Part shown: piece after piece, positions 1 through 6,056 of the stretch | Layout: every line of letters starts with the position of its first letter | How positions within the stretch are numbered: position 1 is the first letter of the stretch | Origin: CAZPZZ01 sp964591245 | GTDB lineage: Bacteria; Acidobacteriota; Vicinamibacteria; Vicinamibacterales; UBA8438 | Assembly: GCA_964591245.1 (NCBI GenBank) | Contig: CAZPZZ010000137.1 | Location: forward strand, 1 to 10,956 | Length of the DNA stretch: 10,956 nt | Reading direction: 5' to 3' | Position numbers and translations under genes: made by a program | Notes under the pieces: generated by a model | The model's input: only the letters and a program-made list of their open reading frames with translations | Told to the model about the DNA's origin: nothing | Databases searched by the model: none

Positions 1-884
1 CCGGCCCGGCCGGAGGTGCAGAACAATAGTCCGTGGCCGACGACTGGAGTGGGAATGACCTCGAAGAGATTACCTTCGCAACGCCAGAGCTCTTCGCCGG
101 TCGTTGGTTCATACGATTGAACCCGGCGTTGGCTGCTGACGATGAGTTCGTCGTGGTCGCCGACGTTGATTGCGACAGGAGAGCCCCATCCGACGCTGGC
201 TGAGCGATCGGCGCGCCACCGGGTTTCACCCGTGCGTGCATCGAGCGCGACGATGAATGCGCCCTTATTTTGATCCTGATAAATGATGACGGTGTCCTTG
301 TACAGCAGAGGCGAGCCGGCCGGACCGTGGTAGTTGTCGATTCGGCCCAGATCTCGATGCCATACCAGGGTGCCGTCGAAGTCAACGGCGACCATGCCAC
401 GGCTGCCAAACGACGCGTAGATACGCGCCCCATCTGTCGTGGGTGTTGCTGACGCGGGAGTGTTCTTGCCGTGGTGGCGCTCTTGACGCCCCGCGGGTGC
501 ATCTGTCTCCCATAGCAGTGCGCCATCCGATCGCCGAAAACTCAGTAGCGAAACCCGCTGTCCTCGGTCTCGCGACGTTGTCAGAAAAATCCGGTCGCCC
601 CACACGATCGGAGACGAGTGGCCAGTGCCTGGCACCTCTACCTTCCAGAGCACGTTTGCTGTGTCCGACCAGGTATCCGGATATCCCGTGCCATCGACGA
701 TTCCCTGCCCGGAAGGACCACGCCAACGCGACCAGTAACGTGCACCTTCGCCTGTGGGACGAACCATCTGCACGCCGGTGCCATCTTGACCGGCCGCTGG
801 CCTGGCCGCACTCGCGAGGCTGACGAGGAGGCCCAGGGTAATCAGGATTGGTGCGGAGAATCGCATGCGGCCAATTGAAGGCAT
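1..884 (-). CDS. Secreted PQQ-like beta-propeller repeat protein (BamB-like), 3' end cut by window edge
   Basis: An uninterrupted frame of 294 codons starts at the ATG at 882-884 and runs off the left edge, so the C-terminus is missing. Residues 13-32 form a hydrophobic signal peptide ending near ASAARPAAGQ, so the protein is probably exported. The mature part opens with the family's YWSRWRGPSGQG (50-61). It then shows propeller blades marked by D-x-x-T/S-G-x-x-x-W strands: RRSDGALLWE (117-126), LDARTGETRW (214-223) and YEPTTGEELWRCEG (258-271). GHSSPIVWGDRIFLTT (88-103) and VIPTPVVGHGLLF (276-288) are also typical of PQQ_2-type proteins of Acidobacteria and Planctomycetes. PQQ binding is not shown; most such proteins have no assigned reaction. 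A second in-frame ATG at 864-866 is possible, but the first has the better upstream purines (GAGTGAGAAC). The gene lies 101 bp downstream of the DUF4159 gene on the same strand, so co-transcription is plausible. Confidence 0.9.
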   Translation of the reverse strand, partial: MPSIGRMRFSAPILITLGLLVSLASAARPAAGQDGTGVQMVRPTGEGARYWSRWRGPSGQGIVDGTGYPDTWSDTANVLWKVEVPGTGHSSPIVWGDRIFLTTSRDRGQRVSLLSFRRSDGALLWETDAPAGRQERHHGKNTPASATPTTDGARIYASFGSRGMVAVDFDGTLVWHRDLGRIDNYHGPAGSPLLYKDTVIIYQDQNKGAFIVALDARTGETRWRADRSASVGWGSPVAINVGDHDELIVSSQRRVQSYEPTTGEELWRCEGNLFEVIPTPVVGHGLLFCTSGRA

Positions 885-915
885 CGTTGTTCTCACTCGT
901 TATGTGGTGACATCA

Positions 916-927
916 CGGGGTACCCCG
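916..927. repeat. 12-bp perfect palindrome upstream of the left PQQ-like gene
   Basis: CGGGGTACCCCG is a perfect palindrome in the 101-bp spacer between the DUF4159 gene and the left PQQ-like gene, 31 bases upstream of the latter's ATG. The position would suit a small operator or an RNA hairpin in a leader. It has no loop and no second copy was noticed, so chance is a serious alternative. Confidence 0.3.
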
Positions 928-985
928 CGCTCGTGGCCAACGCTGCGGCGAGTTGCAGAAATTCCGTTGTCGATTCCTGACCGGC

Positions 986-1819
986 CTAATGGCTCATTGT
1001 ATAGAGCAGTACGTTAATTCCGAGTCCATACCCGTTTGGAGAAAACTGTTGAAAGAAGCGCGGATCTTCGCCTTCCCGCTCCCAGGCGTCGGCAACGTCC
1101 GTGTTGTGGGACATCAAGACGAGAATGCGCCCATGCTCGTCGGTGATTGCCCGCAGGTGCGCTTCCTCGCTGTCGCGACCGCGCTCCGACGTCGTGCCGC
1201 CGTTTCTCCACCAGAACTGAATCGCGGTGATCTGGGGCACCTCGTCGATGTACGAGAGTGCACGAAATACAGGGTGGTCCAGGGGGAGGTCGCGGATGGG
1301 ATATTCGGCGGGCGGCAGGACTCGACTAATTTCGGAGGTCCAGTGTTGCCAGGCAGCACTGCCCCAGAAGTCGTCGACCCAGAGGAAACCGCCCTTGAGT
1401 AGGTAGTCCCGGAGACGTGCCGCTTCTGCGCTGCTGAGGCCAATCGTGCCGACATCCGCAGCCATGACAAAGGGGCAATTGAAGAGTTCTTTGTCGGTGA
1501 GCTCGATGACCCAGTGGTTCGGTTCACCCCGATGGTCTCGGCTGACGTGGGCCGTCGTGAGTTCTGAGAACCGGAACATCAAATTGATGCCCGCATAGGG
1601 ATAGTCGGTCGACCAGCCCATTCCGAGCGCTTCGTATCGTACGCTGCGATACATCAGTTTGCAGAACGTGAAGTCGCGGTCTGGCATCGATGCAGGCGGA
1701 AAGCGGGGTGGCATGTTTCCTTCGCCGAAGAACCGCTGCGCGTGCATGGCGCCACCGGTACACAACGCCGCCACGATGAGGCCGAAGACGAAACGGTGGG
1801 CCGAAACGTTCATGACCAT
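986..1819 (-). CDS. Secreted DUF4159 domain protein
   Basis: The frame ends at TAG (986-988). Two ATGs six bases apart are the likely starts (1819 or 1813). An upstream GTG at 1852 would place charged residues before the signal peptide and is less likely. Numbered from the ATG at 1813 the product has 275 residues. Residues 7-26 form a signal peptide with a likely cut after AMHA. The DUF4159 pattern follows in order: FTFCKLMYRS (48-57), WSTDYPYAGINLMFRFSELT (67-86), LFNCPFVMAADVG (110-122), LRDYLLKGGFLWVDDFWG (134-151), LPLDHPVFRALSYI (176-189). Then comes a stretch ending near LVLMSHNTDVADAWE (231-245) and a C-terminal GYGLGINVLLYTMSH. The biochemical function is unknown. DUF4159 is often the C-terminal part of larger membrane proteins, whereas here it is a stand-alone exported domain. 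A family fold resembling class I glutamine amidotransferases is recalled, not shown. The 101-bp gap to the PQQ-like gene downstream suggests an operon. Confidence 0.88.
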   Translation of the reverse strand: MVMNVSAHRFVFGLIVAALCTGGAMHAQRFFGEGNMPPRFPPASMPDRDFTFCKLMYRSVRYEALGMGWSTDYPYAGINLMFRFSELTTAHVSRDHRGEPNHWVIELTDKELFNCPFVMAADVGTIGLSSAEAARLRDYLLKGGFLWVDDFWGSAAWQHWTSEISRVLPPAEYPIRDLPLDHPVFRALSYIDEVPQITAIQFWWRNGGTTSERGRDSEEAHLRAITDEHGRILVLMSHNTDVADAWEREGEDPRFFQQFSPNGYGLGINVLLYTMSH

Positions 1820-1928
1820 TCTCGTACCGGCGTGACAGCCGCCGGCGAACACCAGCGAAAGAACCGAAGATCATCACGGCGTCCGTGTCCTTGGAGGGCT
1901 AGACGCCAAGGGCAACAACCCTGGGGAG

Positions 1929-1937
1929 CTTATACCA
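1929..1937 (-). promoter_or_regulatory. Candidate extended -10 promoter for the DUF4159 gene
   Basis: Read on the minus strand this is TGGTATAAG: a TATAAG -10 hexamer preceded by the TGn extended -10 motif. No good -35 box lies about 17 bases further upstream, which extended -10 promoters tolerate. It would give a leader of roughly 100 bases before the DUF4159 ATG. It faces away from the plus-strand promoter at 2089. Confidence 0.4.
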
Positions 1938-2088
1938 GGATGAAGGGCGGGAGTAGGGAAGACCGGTGTCCGTGGAGTGAGACCCCACCTGATTTGGCTC
2001 GCGAGTGGCGGTGTGCAGGCCGGATGAGGTTGTGCTCTGGCCCCGGGTTCTTGTCCGGCTGTGCGTGTCGTGGCCTGCGGCCGCACGG

Positions 2089-2094
2089 TATAAT
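2089..2094 (+). promoter_or_regulatory. Consensus -10 box (TATAAT) directly before the 2106 gene
   Basis: A perfect TATAAT ends 11 bases before the ATG at 2106, inside otherwise G+C-rich DNA. Transcription would start about 7 bases downstream, near 2101, leaving a leader of only about five bases. No convincing -35 hexamer is visible at 16-18 bp spacing and no Shine-Dalgarno precedes the ATG. This fits a leaderless or near-leaderless transcript. Confidence 0.5.
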
Positions 2095-2105
2095 CGCGCC
2101 TCATT

Positions 2106-3221
2106 ATGCATGTGTATTTCTACCGCTCTGTCCGCCTATTCGGAATGTTGCTGACCGCCGCGAGCGTCTGTCTCCCGGTTTCTGCGCAGGATTGGCCGCA
2201 GTTCCTCGGACCGGACCGCAACGGCGTATATAACGGACCGCCGCTGGGAGAGGGGTGGTTTGAAGAGGGGCCGCCTCGTGTCTGGGAGCGGGCGGTCGGA
2301 GCCGGTTTTGCCGGACCGGTCGTTGCGGATGGACGCGTTATCGTCTTTCATCGGGTCGAAGGTCGTGAGGTGGTCGAGGCCCTCGCAGCCGATACGGGAC
2401 GTACCGTGTGGCGTTACGGCTATCCGACAACGTATCGAGATGACTTCGGTTTCGATGAAGGACCGCGTTCCGCTCCTGTTGTGGTCGATGGACGGGTTTA
2501 CACGTTTGGTGCGCAGGGGGCGCTTCACGCCGTTGACTTGGAGACGGGCGAGGGGCTGTGGAGCCAGAACACCCATCAGCAGTATGAAGTACGGAAGGGC
2601 TTCTTCGGTGCAGCCGGNNNNNNNNNNNNNNNNNNNNNNNNNNNNNNNNNNNNNNNNNNNNNNNNNNNNNNNNNNNNNNNNNNNNNNNNNNNNNNNNNNN
2701 NNNNNNNNNNNNNNNNNCAGAAGCGGTGGCGGTCGCGTTTGGGAGCGTCCGTCAATGCCGCGACACCGCTTGTCGTGGAAAACCATATCTTCATTTCTTC
2801 GAGTTATGGAACCGGGGCGGCCTTGGTGCGGGTCGACGGAGAGACGCTCGTCGAGGAGTGGACCGGCGACGAGAGCATGACGAACCACTACGCGACCGCA
2901 GTCGTGCATGACGGTGTTCTCTACGGATATCACGGACGTCAGGAGTACAGTCCGAGTCTTCGCGCGGTTGATCTGCGCATGGGCTCGGTGCATTGGGGTG
3001 AAGACCGCTTTGGGGCTGGCAGTATCACCGTCGCCGGGGATCGACTCGTGATCCTGCGTGAGTCAGGGGAACTGGTAATCGCCGAAGCGTCGCGAGAGCG
3101 GTTCATGCCCCTTGCTCGATCTCAGATCTTGCCTGGCACGGTCCGAGCCTACCCGGCACTGGCAAGCGGGCGCCTGTTCGCACGAAATGGCGACACCCTT
3201 GTAGCGGTGGATCTCCGTTAG
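2106..3221 (+). CDS. Secreted PQQ-like beta-propeller repeat protein, interrupted by an assembly gap
   Basis: The frame starts at ATG 2106 and ends at TAG 3219-3221. Residues 11-28 form a signal peptide ending CLPVSAQ|D. It is followed by the family opening DWPQFLGPDRNGVY (29-42). Blade motifs visible before the gap are VVADGRVIVFHRVEG (72-86), ALAADTGRTVWRY (92-104), SAPVVVDGRVYTFG (122-135) and LHAVDLETGEGLW (140-152). After the gap come WRSRLGASVNAATPLVV, MTNHYATAVVHDGVLYGYHG, LRAVDLRMGSVHWGED and a C-terminal TLVAVDLR. The two sides share a reading frame across the 100 N, but that length is the usual placeholder for an unknown gap, so the 371-codon length is nominal. From memory, relatives carry more residues between these blades than the 33 codons the gap implies. 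The product is probably a periplasmic or extracytoplasmic propeller; cofactor binding and function are unknown. Confidence 0.87.
   Translation: MHVYFYRSVRLFGMLLTAASVCLPVSAQDWPQFLGPDRNGVYNGPPLGEGWFEEGPPRVWERAVGAGFAGPVVADGRVIVFHRVEGREVVEALAADTGRTVWRYGYPTTYRDDFGFDEGPRSAPVVVDGRVYTFGAQGALHAVDLETGEGLWSQNTHQQYEVRKGFFGAAXXXXXXXXXXXXXXXXXXXXXXXXXXXXXXXXXXQKRWRSRLGASVNAATPLVVENHIFISSSYGTGAALVRVDGETLVEEWTGDESMTNHYATAVVHDGVLYGYHGRQEYSPSLRAVDLRMGSVHWGEDRFGAGSITVAGDRLVILRESGELVIAEASRERFMPLARSQILPGTVRAYPALASGRLFARNGDTLVAVDLR
2618..2717. other. Assembly gap of exactly 100 N inside the PQQ-like gene
   Basis: One hundred consecutive N bases separate the codons for GFFGAAG and QKRWRSR. Exactly 100 N is the conventional scaffold gap of unknown size, so downstream coordinates and the protein length are provisional. 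Confidence 0.98.
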
Positions 3222-3539
3222 GCGTGTCCTGCCCAGGGGGCGTTAGGTGGTGTCGGGTGAACGTCTCTCCTGGATCACGACGGGGGTCAAAGGCTGATGT
3301 GCGCCGGGGCTCCAGGCCGGGCACGAGTCAAGCTGGCGTCTCCTCTGTCGTGCGCACCTGTCGTGTCTCCGTGCGGATGTCATTGTTGGAACTTCCCGTG
3401 CCCTGCGTGGTGGGTTGCCCCAGGCGGGCTAGAGCGATACCGTGCCTGGCCGGGTCGGGTCAGTGACGCCGGATCGAGATTGCCTGGGTGTGAATGGTTA
3501 TTCGGGGCGAATTTGGTCCGTTGATATGATGAGCCCTCG
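3222..3539. other. 318-bp intergenic region between the PQQ-like gene and the permease
   Basis: No open frame with a plausible protein was found on either strand, and no tRNA, strong terminator hairpin or T-run. Short open frames here have no recognisable domain. The only signal is the candidate promoter at its right end (3522-3530). An 8-bp direct repeat GATGAGCC occurs at 3528-3535 and 3539-3546; the second copy covers the permease start codon. Confidence 0.6.
3522..3530 (+). promoter_or_regulatory. Extended -10 box (TGATATGAT) directly before the permease
   Basis: TGATATGAT is a TATGAT -10 hexamer with the TGn extension. It ends only 9 bases before the permease ATG at 3540. A start site about 7 bases downstream would fall near 3537, giving an almost leaderless mRNA. 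No Shine-Dalgarno is seen. The arrangement parallels the promoter at 2089. Confidence 0.45.
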
Positions 3540-5897
3540 ATGAGCCACCCGTCTTCTGGGCCGACTCGACTCCTGCCCGGCGCACGTCCACCCAAACTTG
3601 GAACATTCGGTGGGGTGCTCACGCCTAGTCTTCTCGCAATCTTTGGCGTCATCCTGTTTCGCCGTCTGGGTTATGTGGTGGGACACGCGGGTCTCTTGCA
3701 GGCCTTGCTGATGCTGGGATTGGCGACGGCCATCTTCTTTTATACGAGTGTGTCGTGGTCCGCCATCGCGACGAATCGGAAGGTCAAGGAAGGCGGAGAT
3801 TACTACCTCATCTCCAGAGGTCTTGGAAGTGAGTATGGTGGGGCGCTGGGCGTGTTGCTATTTCTTACGCATGCGGCCTCGGTAGCGTTCTACTGCATGG
3901 GTTTTGCTGAAGGCGTGACGGCTCTCCTTGGTGGAAACGAACTCGTTGTTCGCGTTGTAGCAGCGGGGGCGGTGCTGGGCCTGTGCGGTCTGGCCTACAA
4001 CGGTTCCGATGTTGCGACGCGATTCCGCTATGTCGCCATGACCGTGTTGGTTGGTGCGTTGATCTCGTTTTTTGCTGGGGCGTACGATGCGTGGAATCCT
4101 CAACTCTTGCGGGGCAATCTGATGCCGGCGCCGTCCTCGGATATGTCGTTCTGGGGCTTGTTCGCGATTCTGTTTCCTGCCTTTGTGGGCTTCACGCAAG
4201 GGGTGAGTATGTCAGGTGACCTGGAAGACACCTCGCGAAGTTCGCCCCGTGGGGTCTTGCTCGCCGTTGGTCTCTCGACCGTCGTATACGCGGCGGCCAT
4301 CGTCATGTTTGCGGCGTCTCGTTCATTGGGTGAACTGGGAGGAGATTACGAGGCCATGGGGCGGGTGGCTCGTGCGCCGTGGCTTGTTGTGGTTGGCGTG
4401 CTTCTGGCGACTGGATCGTCGGCTCTGCTGTCGTTCCTGGGAGGCCCGCGGATTCTGCAAGCCCTGGCCAACGACAGGCTGTTCAAGGGATTGGGGCCTT
4501 TTGCGGTCGTCGACGTGCGTACAGGAATCCCCCGTCGTGCCGTGGTGTTCACCGCCTTGATAGCGTTCGTCTCGACCGTAGTCTGGGATTTGAACGCGAT
4601 CGCCCGGCTGGTATCGATGTGCTTGTTGGTGTTCTACGGGTTGTTGAATTACGCCACGTATGTGGAGGCGACCGGGGCAAATCCAGTTTTTCGCCCGCGG
4701 TTTCGATTTCATGTGCCCCGGGCCAGTTTGACCGGTGCGTGCCTGTGCGGCGCGATCATGCTCGCCATTAATCCGATGGCGGCTGCGCTCGCTGTCGCGG
4801 TTCTCGCCGCGGTGCACCAGTATCTTCGCTGGACGGCCGTACCAGTCAGGTGGCGCGGCAGCCGGCGCGCATACCGTCACCGGCGTATCAAGGATGGTTT
4901 GCAGGAGCTTGCGACGGAAAAGGAGGGCCGGATCGATTGGCAGCCGCAGATCTTGTTGTTCACGGGCATGTCAGAGCGTCGATCTCGTGTACTGCAATTG
5001 GCCTCCTGGATCAGCGGAGGCACCGGTCTGGTCACAGCTGTGCAATTGGTGAAGGGTGACGGTGGATCAGCGACGGGGCAGGCTGAACGACGGGAGGTGG
5101 AGGAACGGCTCCGTCGCGAACTCGCGGCCGATGGGAGCGATGCGTTTCCGCTGGTGGTGTCGGCGCCTGACCCGTCAGAGGCCGCATCGACGTTGTTGCA
5201 GGCGTGGGGAGCGGGCCCGATTCGAGCGAATACCGTTGCGTTCGATTGGGTGGAGCGAGACGACGATTCCTTTGCGGTGCCCTGGCGGTATACGCGCTTA
5301 CTCCAGCGTGTCATCGCGCTAGAGCAGAACATCGTTGTCTTTCATGCCGACGAAGCAGATTGGGTGCGATTGCAGGGAACTGATGAGGATGCGCGGTGCA
5401 TCGATGTCTGGTGGTGTGAGAACGAGTCTTCTCGGCTAGGCTTGTTGTTTGCGTATCTGATGACCCGGACAGATGAGTGGGGTGATTCGTCGATCCGGCT
5501 CTTGATTCCGACTGCGGCGGAAACAGTGCACACGGAATTGGATAATCTGCAGGACCGGCTGGCTGGACTTCGCATCAAGGTTGAGGTTGTTCCGGTGATC
5601 GGGGCGGATGCGGCGGCTGTCATTGAGCAATCGAGCGATGCCGCCCTTGTGTTGATACCGCTACGCATCGATGGAGAGCAACTTTGTGATCCGTTCGGTG
5701 GTCCGGTGGAGAGGCTCGTCCAGGCACTTCCAGTGGTCACACTGGTGGCGGCAGCGCAAGACATCCCGCCCACGGGGGAGATCGAAGAGAAGGCAGGGAT
5801 GTCGAGTGCATTATCAGCGCCCCCGGTGGCCGAAGGACTCGAGAAGCGGGCGGGGCCAGCGGTGACGACGTCGCGTGAGCACGGTCCTGAACGATGA
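3540..5897 (+). CDS. SLC12-type (cation-chloride cotransporter family) APC-superfamily permease with soluble C-terminal domain
   Basis: This 785-residue integral membrane protein has a hydrophobic N-terminal half (about 25-430, consistent with 12 helices) and a soluble C-terminal half (about 450-740). SLC12 hallmarks appear in order: LGTFGGVLTPSLLAIFGVIL (20-39, helix 1), AIATNRKVKEGGDYYLISRG (75-94), VAFYCMGFAEGV (115-126, helix 3), FPAFVGFTQGVSMSGDLED (212-230, helix 6) and SALLSFLGGPRILQALANDRLF (294-315). The C-terminal part keeps WQPQILLFTG (467-476) and DVWWCENESSRLGLLFAYLM (622-641), matching the SLC12 cytosolic domain. Residues after about 740 are low-complexity. The animal family moves chloride with K+ and/or Na+; substrates of bacterial members are poorly defined and amino acid transport is possible. 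Two K+-site positions appear substituted: Ala33 for the helix-1 Asn and Val216 for the helix-6 Thr. The start is the first ATG, 9 bases after the -10 box. Confidence 0.88.
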   Translation: MSHPSSGPTRLLPGARPPKLGTFGGVLTPSLLAIFGVILFRRLGYVVGHAGLLQALLMLGLATAIFFYTSVSWSAIATNRKVKEGGDYYLISRGLGSEYGGALGVLLFLTHAASVAFYCMGFAEGVTALLGGNELVVRVVAAGAVLGLCGLAYNGSDVATRFRYVAMTVLVGALISFFAGAYDAWNPQLLRGNLMPAPSSDMSFWGLFAILFPAFVGFTQGVSMSGDLEDTSRSSPRGVLLAVGLSTVVYAAAIVMFAASRSLGELGGDYEAMGRVARAPWLVVVGVLLATGSSALLSFLGGPRILQALANDRLFKGLGPFAVVDVRTGIPRRAVVFTALIAFVSTVVWDLNAIARLVSMCLLVFYGLLNYATYVEATGANPVFRPRFRFHVPRASLTGACLCGAIMLAINPMAAALAVAVLAAVHQYLRWTAVPVRWRGSRRAYRHRRIKDGLQELATEKEGRIDWQPQILLFTGMSERRSRVLQLASWISGGTGLVTAVQLVKGDGGSATGQAERREVEERLRRELAADGSDAFPLVVSAPDPSEAASTLLQAWGAGPIRANTVAFDWVERDDDSFAVPWRYTRLLQRVIALEQNIVVFHADEADWVRLQGTDEDARCIDVWWCENESSRLGLLFAYLMTRTDEWGDSSIRLLIPTAAETVHTELDNLQDRLAGLRIKVEVVPVIGADAAAVIEQSSDAALVLIPLRIDGEQLCDPFGGPVERLVQALPVVTLVAAAQDIPPTGEIEEKAGMSSALSAPPVAEGLEKRAGPAVTTSREHGPER

Positions 5898-5999
5898 CGA
5901 TGAGACCGTGCGAACCCTGTCGTGGACGCTATGGTAGAGGGGGGACGAGACTGAACGGTCCAGCCCATGGCAGGGGGAGCGGTGGGCGGATGGTGTGTG

Positions 6000-6039
6000 C
6001 CGGCCTCGCGCCATTGCTGGTCGAGGGGCGCGAGGCCGG
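6000..6039. terminator. 13-bp perfect inverted repeat between convergent genes, possible bidirectional terminator
   Basis: CCGGCCTCGCGCC (6000-6012) is the exact reverse complement of GGCGCGAGGCCGG (6027-6039), around a 14-base loop. It lies in the 159-bp gap between the stops of the permease and the PQQ dehydrogenase, where a bidirectional terminator would be expected. Neither side has a T-run, so it is not a classic intrinsic terminator. It could be a U-tract-less hairpin, an mRNA 3'-end stabiliser or a dispersed genomic repeat. Confidence 0.6.
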
Positions 6040-6056
6040 TCGTACGTCGTGAGATG

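Noticed and set aside
443..823. Plus-strand frame of 126 codons over the left PQQ-like gene
   Set aside because: It is a shadow of the minus-strand propeller, whose motifs are clear and continuous.
1820..1852. GTG start at 1852 for the DUF4159 gene
   Set aside because: It would put 11 or more residues before a normal signal peptide; the ATGs at 1819 and 1813 fit better.
1742..2233. 163-codon plus-strand frame crossing the divergent intergenic region
   Set aside because: It overlaps the DUF4159 signal peptide on one side and the PQQ-like signal peptide on the other. Its composition is non-globular and it has no ribosome site.
2136..2993. 285-codon minus-strand frame through the gap
   Set aside because: It depends on reading through 100 N and is antisense to the PQQ-like propeller gene.
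3222..3539. Small RNA or tRNA in the 318-bp intergenic region
   Set aside because: No cloverleaf, long hairpin or terminator with a T-run could be found by eye; only short imperfect stems of 4-5 bp were seen.
4323..4880. 185-codon open frame on the minus strand inside the permease gene
   Set aside because: It lies wholly antisense to conserved SLC12 helices and is rich in Arg, Gln, His and Gly, with no domain signature.
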